From: Buttiauxella izardii
Lineage (GTDB): Bacteria; Pseudomonadota; Gammaproteobacteria; Enterobacterales; Enterobacteriaceae
Direction of reading: 5' to 3'
DNA: 64,000 bases
NCBI RefSeq assembly: GCF_003601925.1
Contig: NZ_QZWH01000013.1
Location: forward strand, 1 to 64,000
The position numbers were made by a program, and so were the translations under genes. Positions 1 to 10,761 of this stretch are shown here, in pieces. Positions within the stretch are counted from its first letter, which is position 1, and each line of letters opens with the position of its first letter. The notes below the pieces were generated by a model. That model did no database searches. It was not told the origin of the DNA and saw nothing but the letters and a program-made list of their open reading frames with translations.

Positions 1-37
1 CATAACAGTATCTACAAAACCTCATCAGACAAAAACT

Positions 38-3000
38 CTACAGACTAATCTCCACTTCATGCCGCGACCCATCATCTTTCAATGGAATGCGATCGTCTAC
101 AAGCCACGTCTCATCAAGCTTCACTCGATATTGTCCTTCCCCGCGCATTGCCTTGATCTGATACTCACTACCACCAAACCGATAAACCAGGCTCACCGAT
201 GGCCAGCTCTCTGGCAATAATGGATGAACGGTTATCGCATCACCGTGGCGCTCAATCCCCAGCAGCGTTTCGACAATTAAGCGATACGCCCAACCTGCCG
301 AACCGGTGTACCAGCTCCAGCCTCCGCGCCCGGTGTGCGGCGCAACGCTGTAAATATCCGCCGTCATTACATACGGTTCGACTTTATAACGCTCGACCGC
401 ATCGGGCGTCAGGCCGTGGTTTATCGGGCTTATAAGCGACCAAAGTTGCCACGCTCGCTCTATATTGCCGCTACGGGCAAAAGCCATCACCGCCCAAATC
501 GCACCGTGGGTATATTGCCCGCCGTTTTCTCGCACACCCGGAAGATAACCCTGAATGTAGCCAGGATTTGGCCCGTTGCCGTTAAATGGCGGAGTCAGCA
601 GTTTGATTAGCCCAGCCTCGTTATCCACGAGACGCGAGTCCAGCGCCTGCATCGCTTGCGCACAACGCTCGGCGCTTCCCGCCCCGGAGAGCACCGCCCA
701 GCTTTGGGCAATCGCATCAATCTGGCACTCTTTCGCGTTTTGCGATCCCAGCGCTTCCCCGCTGTCGAAATAGCCCCGGCGATACCACGCGCCGTCCCAC
801 GCTGCTTTCTCAAGGTTGATTTGCAGTTTTGCGGCTTCTTCGCGGCAAATTTTAGCCATATCGTGATCGTTGATTTTCTCGGCAAGTATCGCAAAACGCT
901 GCAACACATCGTAAAGGAAGAATCCGAGCCAGACGCTCTCGCCCTTGCCTTTCAGCCCGACCAGATTCATACCGTCGTTCCAGTCGCCAGCGCCCATCAG
1001 TGGCAAACCGTGTTGACCAAAGCGCAGCCCATGGCGAATGGCGGCAACGCCGTGTTGCCAGAGCGTTTCTTCAAGGGCGCTGATCACCGGTTGTTCATAG
1101 GCCGACTCTTCCCCTGTCTGCAATTCCCGACCCTCAAGATATGGCAGAGAATGTTCGAGCAAACCGATATCGCCGGACGTTTCGACGTAGTGGCAAATCG
1201 CCAACGGCAGCCAGAGATAATCATCAGAACAGCGGGTGCGCACACCATTGCCTAGCGGCGGATGCCACCAATGTTGCACGTCGCCTTCCACAAACTGGCG
1301 TGATGCGCAGAGCAGGATTTGCTCGCGCAGCCATTCCGGTGCGGCGTGGCTTAGCGCCAGAGTGTCTTGTAGCTGGTCGCGGAACCCGAACGCCCCGCCG
1401 GACTGATAGTAACCGCTGCGAGCCATCAGGCGACAAGCGATGGTCTGATACAGCAGCCAGCCGTTGGCGAGCAAGTTAACCGACGGATCGGGCGTCGTCA
1501 CAACGATTTGGTCGAGCATTTGATGCCAGTAACTGTGCACATTCGCCAGCTCGCTGCGGGCAGCGTCTTCACTCAGATACTGGTTAATCAGCGATTCCGC
1601 TTCATGCGGATTCTGCCCGATACCCAGCACAAAAATAAACGTCCGTTGGTCGCCGTCAATCAAGGTTGTGGCTGATTGAACCGCCCCGCAAGGATCGAGT
1701 CCCGCGCCAGTTTTATCAGACAACATGCGTTGTTGCATGGCCGCCGGATCACGCTGCGAACCATTGCGCCCGAGGAATTCCCGTCGGTCGCCCGTCACCG
1801 AACAATGAACGCCGGTGACTGCAAAGAAAGCCGTTCTTTCCGAACCGTTGCTGTTGTAGAAATTGTTCGCCAGCACGCCGCAGCCGCGCCCGGTTGTCGA
1901 GCTGCGCGTCACAACGTGCATCGCCGATTTGCTGCGCGATTCGCCGAGCGCCCATTCCACATAACCCGTTACTGAAATTTTGCGCGTGCGTCCGGAGGTA
2001 TTGCTGAGCGTCAAAATGGCGATTTTTACCGGTGCGCGTTCCGCCACCAGCACCGTCAGTTCAGTGTCGATTCCCGTTTCACGGTGAGCAAAAACGCTAT
2101 AGCCGAAGCCGTGGCGAGAAAGATAATACCCGTTGCCACGTACCGGAAGCGTGGTTGGCGACCAGACTGCCCCGCTTTCTTCATCGCGCAGATAGTACGC
2201 TTCACCGGAACGGTCGCTGATCGGATCGTTTTCCCACGGCGTAAGCCGATATTCATGGGCGTTTTCGTACCAGGTATATGCTTGTCCCGCCTCTGAAATA
2301 ACCGTACCAAAACTGGCATTGGCGAGCACGTTGGCCCACGGCGCAGGCGTCTGATCGTTTTCATTGAGGGTAATCTGGTATTCGCGGCCATCTTCCGAGA
2401 AGCCGCCGCGCCCGTTGAAATAGACCAGCGCGCGGGTATCAGGCTGCCACGGATCGTGTTGATTGGCGGGAATTATCGAGCGAGGAACAAACGCCGGTTG
2501 CGCAGGAATTGTCGCCTGTAGACGCTGATTGAGCTGCTCTTTCAGGCCGCCCGCCCGGTCGTCGAGCACAATTTGCGCCACGCTCAGCAACAGCAGTCGA
2601 TCTTCCGCCGACATATGCTCGCCATTACGCACAAAAATGCCGCCGGGTTTATCAATCTGGCTGGCCTCAGAACCCGCCATCAGCAGTTCCAGTATTTGAT
2701 TTTGCAACTCCTGCTGATAGCCGCCTGGGTTATCGTTAAGAATCACCAGATCCACCGCCAGCCCTTTCAAACGCCAGTAATGGTGCGCCTGAATCAGGGT
2801 GGTGATCAGCAAGATACTTTCGTCGCTGGTGACGTTCAGGATCACAATCGGCAGGTCGCCGGAAATCGACCAACCCCACAGGCCGGACTGCCCGCGTCGG
2901 TTACGGCACAACGTTTTCGCATCTGCTCGCAGCTCGGGGCCAGGGAACAGCACCGCGCTGGCAAGGCGGTTAAACAGCGTCGCGTCGTCTTCGTTGGCGT

Positions 3001-6000
3001 TTATCTGGCGCAATACAATCTGGCTATGCGACCACGCCAGTTCAAACACGCGGTCGGCAATCGGATGGTCGTGATATTTTTCAATTAACGCCTGGCTTTG
3101 CTGACGGCTTTCCGTCACGCCATAAATGATATCGACCGTCACCGGAATGCCGGGTTGTAAAACGATCGACTGACGAATAGCCAGGATGGGGTCCAGCACT
3201 GGCCCAACGCTATTGGTCAGCACGCCGCTTTGCGCATTTGCCAGCGCGTTGGCTGGCGTTCTCCCTCGCCCAAGGAATTTGGCGCGGTCGGTTTCAAAGG
3301 AGGTTTCGTTTTGTGGCTGGCCATGAACCACCATGGTGTGGAACATCCACGGGCAACGTTCATCAGGCGCACGCGGGCGTCGGTGGCAGAGAATGGCGTG
3401 TTGTTCAGGAAGCAACTCAGTCTGAATAAACAAATTACTGAACGCCGGATGCGCGAGGTCGCTCTCTTTCGGTGCCAGCACCACTTCAGCGTAAGTCGTC
3501 AGTTCGATGGTGCGTGGCTGCCGCCCACGATGCAGCAGCGTGACGCGGCGCAGCTCAATATCATCTTCCGGTGAGACAACAATCTGCGTTTTCACGTTAA
3601 CCGTTCCCGCCACCAGCTTGAACTCGGCTCCCGCGTCGGTAAATATCGCATCATACTGAGTAACCGGCTCACCGAGCGGCTGCCAGGTATTGCTCCATAC
3701 TTCTTTTGTGACAGGGTCACTGATGTAACAGAATGCGCCCCAGTTATCGCAGGTCGCATCGCTGCGCCAGCGGGTTAACGCTAAGTCTTTCCAGCGGCTA
3801 TAACCGCCACCGGATTGGCTGACCATCAAATGATAATCGGAATTCGACAGCAACTGGACTTCGGGAATCAGGCTATCTACGTCGGTAAACTCGCGGGTTT
3901 CATACTGAACCGGTTGCAACACCCCTTCGTGGGACTCGAAATGACGACGTGGACTGTATAGCTCAACGGCGTCAGGCACCCGTTCCTGCAAGAGTAAGCG
4001 AGCCGACTGGAAACTCGGGCTGGTCATAAATCTGTCCACCATTGGCGCACCTAACAGCACATGAGAAAGTGCCTGGAAAGCCATGCCCTGATGGTGCGCC
4101 ATCCACGAACGCACCACGGCATACATCTGGCCGCTGGCGAGGCGTGACGGCGTATAATCCAGCGCTTCGTAGAATCCATATTCGCCGCGCGCGCCGTTTT
4201 TTTCGAGATTCAGCAGATTTTCACAAGCTTTGTGAGGCGAGATTGTCAGCGCCATCATCGTGGCGTATGGCGCGATCACCATGTCATCCGCCAGGCCGCG
4301 ACGCAAACCCAGACCCGGCACGCCGAAAGCGTGATACTGGTAATTTTGCAGCGCATCGAAGGAGTAATAACCGGACTCGGAAATCCCCCACGGCACGCCC
4401 CGCTCCTTGCTCCAGTCAATCTGGCGTTTCACCGCCGACTGGCTCATCTCTTCCAGCAAACTGCCCGGATAAGTCGGCATCACCAGGTTCGGCATCAGGT
4501 ATTCAAACATTGAGCCACTCCACGACATCAGCGCCGTTTCGTTATCAATGGTGGTGAATAGCCGCCCCAGCGCAAACCAGCTTTTCAGCGGCAACTGATT
4601 CGTGGCAATCGCCAGGAAACTGGTCAGGCGAATTTCTGACGGCAGTAAATCGTAATGGCTGTTGTCGAGCTTATTGTTATCGCAGTTATAACCGACGCTG
4701 AGCAGGCTGGTGACTTCGTTATACAAAAAGACGAAATCCATGTGCGCGTGTTCAATCAGCCGCTGTTCCAGTTCGGTAATAATATCCAGACGCGTGCGGG
4801 CCTGGCGGATCACCGCTTCTGGCGGCGTCCCTTCGCCGGTATGTTTTGCCTGCGCCAGCCATGACAGCGTGGGGAGTGAATCACCGTCCCAGGTGGCGGG
4901 CAGCCAACTGAGAAAATGCGTCCATTCATGGCAAATCAGCACCAGTTGACGCTGAAGATGTTCCACCCAGCGGCGGATGCGCCCGTCTTCATGATGACAA
5001 AGCGCATGCAGGCGATTGCTCTGCGCGCGCATGTTTTTTAATTCAGGAAACAGCAATGCCGGATGGAGCGTGGCGGCGGTTTTGCAATGGTTACGCAACT
5101 GGCGCAGCGAAGTGGGCGCATGCTGCCCCCAGGTTTTCTCAAGGATTTGTAACGTGTCATCCAGCCCCATCAGCAATTGCTTCGCGTTGAGGATGGGCTG
5201 GTTACGCAGCCCTGTTAACCCCGCGCTGAGGGTGAGCAAATGCCCGGCCATATTGCCGCTGTCTACGCTGGAGATATAACGCGGATTGAGCGGCACTAAA
5301 GTGCGGGTGTCGTACCAGTTATATAAATGGCCGCGGTAATGCTCCATTTTATCCAGCGTGTCGAGCGTCAGCGTGATGCGTTGCAGCATTTCCCCTTGCG
5401 GAATATAGCCAAAATCCCAGGCCGTCAGGTTCGCCATCAGCGACAAACCGATGTTGGTAGGCGAGGTGCGGTGAGCAATCACCGGTTGCGGGATTTCCTG
5501 ATAGTTATCCGGCGGCAGCCAGTTTTCCTTCTCGGTAGCAAAGGTTTCAAAAAAGGCCCAAATCTCACGGCTGCTCTGGCGCAGCAGACGGGTATTTTCT
5601 GCATTAAAGGAGATGTTCTGGCGAATCGGTTCGCGGCTTAGCCAGCTCAACAACAACGGAGCCAGGCACCACAGCACGCCGATCGGCACGGCAAAAAACA
5701 GCAGCATCGGCGCGAGAACCACCGTCAGCGAAATCAGCGCAGTACCAGTAACCACATTGAGCCACATGGCGCGATAAAAACGCAGCGGTGAGGTTTTTGC
5801 CCCCTGCGTACTTTGGTCAAAACTGGCCCACTGATTCAGGTTGTGATGGCTAATCCCCAGCCGCCATAGCGTGACGACAATCGCCTGAATGGAATACCCC
5901 GCCTCATGAGGCAGCGTGATAAACCCGAGGCCAATGCGCATCAGGCGTTTAACCCCGCCCGTAGAAACCAGTTTGAGGTGTTGCAGGAAAGGCCGACGCG

Positions 6001-8626
6001 CGGGTTTGTTGAGAATATCCTGGGCGATAACCAGCGCGGTGGGCAGCAGTAATACCACTGCCAGCACAGTCAGCCAGTAAACAGGATTCGGCACCAGCAA
6101 CATGGCGCAAAACAGCAGGATCAGAAATGACGGTGCCACCAGGCTGCGGCGTAAATTATCAAGCAGCTTCCAGCGTGAAAGTGTGTTCAGCGGGTTTTTC
6201 TCCCGCGAGCCATCGGCTTTCCTGACGCGCAATTTAAGCCAGTTCAGCAGTTGCCAGTCGCCGCGGATCCAGCGGGTGCGCCGTGAAACATCGGTGAGGT
6301 AATTATTGGGATACTGCTCGTAAAGCAGCACTTCACTGAGCAAACCCGAGCGGGCGTAACATCCTTCGAGCAAATCATGGCTCAGCACTAAGTTTTCCGG
6401 GCAGGTATTGTGCGTCGCCTGGGCAAACGTATCGACGTCGTAAATGCCCTTACCCACAAACGAGCCTTCAGCAAATAAGTCCTGATAAATATCTGACGAC
6501 ATCATGGAATAAGGATCGTTACCCGGCACGTTACTGCACATCGCGGCATAACGCCCCTGCCCGTTTCGCGGGATCTCTTCTGCCAGCCCCGGCTGCAAAA
6601 TCCCGTACCCTTTCACCACCCGCTGTTTTACGGGGTCAAAAACTGGGTGATTGAGCGGATGCGCCATCGTAGCGACCAGTTTATGCGCCGTATCGCGCGG
6701 CAACACGGTGTCACTATCCAGCGTGATGACGTACTTCACCCCGGACGGAGGGCTAATCACATTGCTGTGGACTTCGGAAAACTGATTGGCGGCTTCGCGT
6801 AACCAACTGTTTAACATCGACAGTTTGCCGCGTTTTCGCTCGTACCCCATCCACACGCTTTGTTGTTCGTTCCATTGCGCTGAACGATGCAGCAGGAAGA
6901 AAAGTGGCTGAGGAACCGACGCATAGCGGCGATTGAGATTCTGCATCTGCGCTTCGGCCCAGTGCAATAAATCGGCGTTTTCCGGGGCATTTTCATCGGG
7001 TGAATCGGCAAAATCGGTCAGCAAGGCAAAGTACAGGTTTGGCGTGTTGTTACCGAGATAACACACTTCCAGGCTGTTAAGCAGCTTGTCGATCCCTGCC
7101 CGGCTGGTGAGCAAACAAGGGATGACCACCATGGTGCAAAACTCCGCCGGAATGCCGGTTGAGAAATCCATGCGTGGCAACGGCAGCGGCGAGCGAAAGC
7201 GCGTGGTGGCTTCACTGAGTAAATTGACCGCAAGCTGGCTAATCAGAACCACCAGCGGTAACGCCAGAAGCGCCAGCGGCCAGTTCATACCTTGTTGATG
7301 AGTGTGAGATAAAATGTCGGCGGTGAACGCGGTCGTTATCAGGCTCAAACTACCCAGCCAGGATAGCAACGGAATTTGGTTGAAACTGTGGCGCAGCCGC
7401 ACCACCCAGGACGTATTCGCCCCAAGCTGTTCTTCAAGAGCTGCGCGCCCCTCACCGATTAAGTAAAAGCCGACGTGATGCGCGGGCGTTGCGGCATCGG
7501 TGGCTTGTGCCATTTCCAGAATATGCGCGGCGACTTCCGGTTCGCTGTGATGGCTGTGCCGGGCGAGGATTTCAATAATGTGGCGATAGTGGTCGCGGGT
7601 ATCAAAATGCATCGCTGGGTAAATCCCTGAAGGATCCTGGCGCAGCGTTTGTTCCACCAGGCTCATGGCTTCGGCAAAATCGGCCCAGTTGGTTTCACTC
7701 AGCAGACGTAAACCGGCGATGCTGTTGCTGACAGAAAGCTGGCTCGCGGCAAGTTGCTGGTTAAAGCGATGAATCAGGAAATCGGTAGTGACGCCCGTTT
7801 CCGCCAGCCGCTGCTCGACCCAGGTCAGCGGCAAAGAGAGCATATTGCCGCGCCCCTGCAAACGGCGCACCAGCTCCGCCACAAAAGCGCTGCTTAATGG
7901 TGGTCGCGAACGGGCCATATCGGCAATCACCATGATCAAATCTGCGGGCGTGTTTTCGGCACATTCAAATATGCGCGTCACCCACACATCCGCCAGGTTG
8001 CGCTCTTTCTGCGCTTCGGCCACTTCGATGCTAACGCGGCGTAAATTCTCAATCAGCGCCAGACGCAACATGCCCGGCAGCGCCCAAAGCTCCCCGAGCG
8101 TGAGCGGCGTCACCTGCTGATACGCGGCGATATAACTTGTCAGACTGGCGGCGTCCCAACGCCCATCGGCATGGGCAATGGCTTCCGAGGCAATATCATA
8201 AATTCGTGGGCAGTTATGCGGAGCGGCGAGCGGCGGCAACCCTTTACCAAAGTTCTTCGGCAAGTGATGGCGAACCACGCGGATCTGTTCTTCGATCAGA
8301 TAATAGTTATCGAGCAGCCATTCGCCCGCAGGCGTAATCCCGGATTTCTCACCCGCATTCAGCAAGTAACAATTGCGGGTAATGATGGCTTCGTTATCTT
8401 CCAGGCGCTTAAGCAAATAGTAAGGCAGCTTCGCGGTGGCTAATTTATGGGAACGCGCCAGTTTCTGTCCATAGCGCTCCATCTGGGCACCTGAAAATAG
8501 CTCGGCTTTAATAGGGCTTTCATTGGCAGGTTGAGTACCTAGCCAGTCCGTAATTTCGGGATGCACTTCCAGTGGCTTACTCGTCGTAAGCCACTGTTTA
8601 AGATTAAATTTCATGAATTTGCTCAT
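38..8626 (-). CDS. cyclic beta-1,2-glucan synthase (NdvB/ChvB-like), GT84-GH94
   Basis: Very large inner-membrane protein of 2862 aa, the normal size for cyclic beta-1,2-glucan synthases, which build the glucan from UDP-glucose, set its length and close the ring. Hydrophobic segments lie near residues 420-475, 825-865 and 954-994. The cytoplasmic glycosyltransferase part has a DSD motif near residue 635 (ITLDSDTVLP) and RWIRGDW near 782. The C-terminal GH94 phosphorylase-like half contains GAGDWNDGMN near residue 2547, with the expected general-acid Asp, and an aromatic SWYTGSAGW segment near 2772. The reading frame is intact. The start is uncertain: ATG at 8626 or 8614, neither with a good ribosome binding site. 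It is a single gene with no linked export or modification genes in view. Family call is firm; the actual product (cyclic or linear glucan) is inferred. Confidence 0.9.
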   Translation of the reverse strand: MSKFMKFNLKQWLTTSKPLEVHPEITDWLGTQPANESPIKAELFSGAQMERYGQKLARSHKLATAKLPYYLLKRLEDNEAIITRNCYLLNAGEKSGITPAGEWLLDNYYLIEEQIRVVRHHLPKNFGKGLPPLAAPHNCPRIYDIASEAIAHADGRWDAASLTSYIAAYQQVTPLTLGELWALPGMLRLALIENLRRVSIEVAEAQKERNLADVWVTRIFECAENTPADLIMVIADMARSRPPLSSAFVAELVRRLQGRGNMLSLPLTWVEQRLAETGVTTDFLIHRFNQQLAASQLSVSNSIAGLRLLSETNWADFAEAMSLVEQTLRQDPSGIYPAMHFDTRDHYRHIIEILARHSHHSEPEVAAHILEMAQATDAATPAHHVGFYLIGEGRAALEEQLGANTSWVVRLRHSFNQIPLLSWLGSLSLITTAFTADILSHTHQQGMNWPLALLALPLVVLISQLAVNLLSEATTRFRSPLPLPRMDFSTGIPAEFCTMVVIPCLLTSRAGIDKLLNSLEVCYLGNNTPNLYFALLTDFADSPDENAPENADLLHWAEAQMQNLNRRYASVPQPLFFLLHRSAQWNEQQSVWMGYERKRGKLSMLNSWLREAANQFSEVHSNVISPPSGVKYVITLDSDTVLPRDTAHKLVATMAHPLNHPVFDPVKQRVVKGYGILQPGLAEEIPRNGQGRYAAMCSNVPGNDPYSMMSSDIYQDLFAEGSFVGKGIYDVDTFAQATHNTCPENLVLSHDLLEGCYARSGLLSEVLLYEQYPNNYLTDVSRRTRWIRGDWQLLNWLKLRVRKADGSREKNPLNTLSRWKLLDNLRRSLVAPSFLILLFCAMLLVPNPVYWLTVLAVVLLLPTALVIAQDILNKPARRPFLQHLKLVSTGGVKRLMRIGLGFITLPHEAGYSIQAIVVTLWRLGISHHNLNQWASFDQSTQGAKTSPLRFYRAMWLNVVTGTALISLTVVLAPMLLFFAVPIGVLWCLAPLLLSWLSREPIRQNISFNAENTRLLRQSSREIWAFFETFATEKENWLPPDNYQEIPQPVIAHRTSPTNIGLSLMANLTAWDFGYIPQGEMLQRITLTLDTLDKMEHYRGHLYNWYDTRTLVPLNPRYISSVDSGNMAGHLLTLSAGLTGLRNQPILNAKQLLMGLDDTLQILEKTWGQHAPTSLRQLRNHCKTAATLHPALLFPELKNMRAQSNRLHALCHHEDGRIRRWVEHLQRQLVLICHEWTHFLSWLPATWDGDSLPTLSWLAQAKHTGEGTPPEAVIRQARTRLDIITELEQRLIEHAHMDFVFLYNEVTSLLSVGYNCDNNKLDNSHYDLLPSEIRLTSFLAIATNQLPLKSWFALGRLFTTIDNETALMSWSGSMFEYLMPNLVMPTYPGSLLEEMSQSAVKRQIDWSKERGVPWGISESGYYSFDALQNYQYHAFGVPGLGLRRGLADDMVIAPYATMMALTISPHKACENLLNLEKNGARGEYGFYEALDYTPSRLASGQMYAVVRSWMAHHQGMAFQALSHVLLGAPMVDRFMTSPSFQSARLLLQERVPDAVELYSPRRHFESHEGVLQPVQYETREFTDVDSLIPEVQLLSNSDYHLMVSQSGGGYSRWKDLALTRWRSDATCDNWGAFCYISDPVTKEVWSNTWQPLGEPVTQYDAIFTDAGAEFKLVAGTVNVKTQIVVSPEDDIELRRVTLLHRGRQPRTIELTTYAEVVLAPKESDLAHPAFSNLFIQTELLPEQHAILCHRRPRAPDERCPWMFHTMVVHGQPQNETSFETDRAKFLGRGRTPANALANAQSGVLTNSVGPVLDPILAIRQSIVLQPGIPVTVDIIYGVTESRQQSQALIEKYHDHPIADRVFELAWSHSQIVLRQINANEDDATLFNRLASAVLFPGPELRADAKTLCRNRRGQSGLWGWSISGDLPIVILNVTSDESILLITTLIQAHHYWRLKGLAVDLVILNDNPGGYQQELQNQILELLMAGSEASQIDKPGGIFVRNGEHMSAEDRLLLLSVAQIVLDDRAGGLKEQLNQRLQATIPAQPAFVPRSIIPANQHDPWQPDTRALVYFNGRGGFSEDGREYQITLNENDQTPAPWANVLANASFGTVISEAGQAYTWYENAHEYRLTPWENDPISDRSGEAYYLRDEESGAVWSPTTLPVRGNGYYLSRHGFGYSVFAHRETGIDTELTVLVAERAPVKIAILTLSNTSGRTRKISVTGYVEWALGESRSKSAMHVVTRSSTTGRGCGVLANNFYNSNGSERTAFFAVTGVHCSVTGDRREFLGRNGSQRDPAAMQQRMLSDKTGAGLDPCGAVQSATTLIDGDQRTFIFVLGIGQNPHEAESLINQYLSEDAARSELANVHSYWHQMLDQIVVTTPDPSVNLLANGWLLYQTIACRLMARSGYYQSGGAFGFRDQLQDTLALSHAAPEWLREQILLCASRQFVEGDVQHWWHPPLGNGVRTRCSDDYLWLPLAICHYVETSGDIGLLEHSLPYLEGRELQTGEESAYEQPVISALEETLWQHGVAAIRHGLRFGQHGLPLMGAGDWNDGMNLVGLKGKGESVWLGFFLYDVLQRFAILAEKINDHDMAKICREEAAKLQINLEKAAWDGAWYRRGYFDSGEALGSQNAKECQIDAIAQSWAVLSGAGSAERCAQAMQALDSRLVDNEAGLIKLLTPPFNGNGPNPGYIQGYLPGVRENGGQYTHGAIWAVMAFARSGNIERAWQLWSLISPINHGLTPDAVERYKVEPYVMTADIYSVAPHTGRGGWSWYTGSAGWAYRLIVETLLGIERHGDAITVHPLLPESWPSVSLVYRFGGSEYQIKAMRGEGQYRVKLDETWLVDDRIPLKDDGSRHEVEISL

Positions 8627-8927
8627 CGGGCGATATGAACGCGCAGGAGCAGTTGTTGAATCAGATCAGAAACGTTCTCTCAGGATGGGGTGTCAGGCAT
8701 CAGGGATCTAACAGCTGCAAGAGTGTTGCTAATAAGTATAGTTAGGCTTTCAGGGAGTGAGGTGCACTGTAGCACGCCCTGGATAAATAACGCACAGTTA
8801 TGAATCACAACAAATTATCACTTCACAAATAAGGACTTTGGGCGATAAAACGGCAGCACTAACCGACACATCCCACTACGCCTCTGTGCCATGCTGATGG
8901 TGTTTTTTATCGGATAATGGAGCAGTG
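8627..8927. other. intergenic region upstream of the divergent glucan synthase and MBL genes
   Basis: About 300 bp between divergent genes, so it should hold promoters for both. It is relatively AT-rich around 8790-8840. I see no convincing small gene, no strong palindrome and no recognisable operator. A GGAG ribosome binding site at 8919-8922 serves the ATG at 8928. Confidence 0.5.
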
Positions 8928-9719
8928 ATGATCACATTATGCAAAACCTGCGGCACGTCCTACGAGATTGCCGACTCCCATCCAGAACATTGCAAAATTT
9001 GCGAAGACGAGCGCCAGTATGTGCCGGTGGCCGGGCAAAAATGGGTGACTCTGGAAGATGTTTGCGCTTCACATTCTAATAAATGGAAACAGTACGAGAG
9101 CAATCTTTTCAGCATCCAGACGGAACCTGATTTTGCGATTGGTCAGCGTGCTTTTATTTTGAGAACGCCGGAAGGCAATATTCTGTGGGACTGCATCGCC
9201 ACTCTCGACGACGCCACCAAAACGCTGATTGCCGCTATCGGCGGGCTGAGCGCTATCGCCATTTCACATCCTCATTACTACACCACTATGCAGGATTGGG
9301 CCGCCGAATTTGACGCCCCGATTTACCTTCACGCCAGCGATAGCGAGTGGATTATGCGCGACAGCCCGCACATTGCGCTTTGGGAAGGTGACTCTCATAA
9401 GCTCAGCGAAGATGTCAGTTTGATTCGTCTCGGCGGGCATTTCGCGGGCGGCACCGTTCTGCATTGGGCGAACGGCGAAGGCGTTCTGCTTACCGGGGAT
9501 ATAGTGCAGGTCACGCCCGGTGCCGATGCGGTTTCATTTATGTGGAGCTACCCGAATATGCTGCCGCTGCCCGCTGCGACGGTCAGCGATATGACCCACC
9601 GCCTGAGCACCGTGAAATTCAACAAGCTCTACGGCGCATTTGCTGGAAAAGACATCCCGGCAAACGCGGATGAAATCGTGCGGCGTTCAGGTGAAAAGTA
9701 TATTGCTTGTTTGGGGTAG
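8928..9719 (+). CDS. MBL-fold protein with N-terminal zinc ribbon and altered metal motif
   Basis: 263 aa. The N-terminus carries two CxxC knuckles (C5-x2-C8 and C22-x2-C25), a probable structural zinc ribbon. The rest has metallo-beta-lactamase-fold layout: an HPHYYTT segment near residue 114 in place of canonical HxHxDH, GGHFAGG near 170 and a GDI segment near 188. The Asp-His pair of the canonical motif is missing, so at most a reduced metal site is expected. Start chosen at ATG 8928, five bases after GGAG; a GTG lies just upstream at 8925. Function and substrate are unknown. It stands alone, convergent with the LysR gene that ends 11 bp downstream. Confidence 0.75.
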   Translation: MITLCKTCGTSYEIADSHPEHCKICEDERQYVPVAGQKWVTLEDVCASHSNKWKQYESNLFSIQTEPDFAIGQRAFILRTPEGNILWDCIATLDDATKTLIAAIGGLSAIAISHPHYYTTMQDWAAEFDAPIYLHASDSEWIMRDSPHIALWEGDSHKLSEDVSLIRLGGHFAGGTVLHWANGEGVLLTGDIVQVTPGADAVSFMWSYPNMLPLPAATVSDMTHRLSTVKFNKLYGAFAGKDIPANADEIVRRSGEKYIACLG

Positions 9720-9730
9720 TGATTATTGCG

Positions 9731-10666
9731 TCACTCAAACTGCCAATATAGCGGCGTGCCGTAAACTTCCACGAAATAATCAATCACTGCCCGGACATTT
9801 AACGGGGGATGGCGCGCGTTAGGATAGATAGCGGCTATATGCTGTGGTTCTGTTTTAATCGCGGCCTCAAATTCCCCCATCACTTTGACGAGGTCGCCTT
9901 TTTTAAGGCTGTCACCTATCAGCCAGTCGGGAAATAGCACTAATCCCATGCCGCCCAGCGCACAGGTAAATAATGTTTCTGCATTATTAGACGTCAATAA
10001 ACCGGTCAGCGGGTAATGCGACCAACTGCCACCGCGCTCCCTGAATAACCAGCGATTAGCCCCCGACGATCCTTTATAAACCAGACATTTATGTTGGCTC
10101 AGTTCAGCGGGTAATTCTGGCATACCATATTTTGCAATGTAGCCTGGCGAGGCAGCCAGATGATAATGCTGAGTCCCAAATACGCGAGCGTGGAAAGAGG
10201 AGTCCGTCAGCGTGCCAATCCTGAAAATCAGGTCAGAAGCATCCTTGTGCGGGTCGATATAATCATCGGTTTGCGTCAGTTCAATCAAAAGCCGGGGATA
10301 GCGGGATGAGAGTTCAGACAGCCACGGCGCGATATGGCGCTGACCGAAAAATACCGGGGCATTAATCCTTACCAGCCCTGCCGGTTCCAGGGACCTGTCC
10401 TGCATCTCTCGACGGGCTTCACTCAATTGTTCAGTCATGGTGCGGGCGTATTCAATAAATAACCTTCCCGCCTCGGTGGGAATCACCGCCCGGGTATTGC
10501 GGTAAAAAAGCTGCTGCCCAAGCGTGTCCTCAAGTTGCAGGATCACGCGGGAAATCATCGACGCAGAAACCCCTTCACGCCGGGCGACGGCTGAAAAACT
10601 CTGCTCGTCAAAAACACCAATGAAAAATATCAGCGTGCGAAAATTAATGGTGCCCGGATCGTACAT
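9731..10666 (-). CDS. LysR-family transcriptional regulator
   Basis: 311 aa with an N-terminal winged HTH (VFDEQSFSAVARREGVSAS, near residues 15-35) and a C-terminal effector-binding domain of the CrgA/DmlR-like group (LVRINAPVFFG near 95, GMGLVLFPDW near 240). The ATG at 10666 is preceded by AGGA; the frame can extend to 10750 but that stretch does not look like LysR sequence. It is divergent from the two YdcZ-type transporters, whose first start is about 95 bp away, so they are its most likely targets (inference from arrangement). Confidence 0.85.
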   Translation of the reverse strand: MYDPGTINFRTLIFFIGVFDEQSFSAVARREGVSASMISRVILQLEDTLGQQLFYRNTRAVIPTEAGRLFIEYARTMTEQLSEARREMQDRSLEPAGLVRINAPVFFGQRHIAPWLSELSSRYPRLLIELTQTDDYIDPHKDASDLIFRIGTLTDSSFHARVFGTQHYHLAASPGYIAKYGMPELPAELSQHKCLVYKGSSGANRWLFRERGGSWSHYPLTGLLTSNNAETLFTCALGGMGLVLFPDWLIGDSLKKGDLVKVMGEFEAAIKTEPQHIAAIYPNARHPPLNVRAVIDYFVEVYGTPLYWQFE

Positions 10667-10761
10667 TATCCTGATTCCTGCAATAGTGTTTCCTGAATTA
10701 TACCGTTTTTCATGATGACTAGCTGCTATAGCATGCTCCGCCTGAATCACTGGAGAACGTT

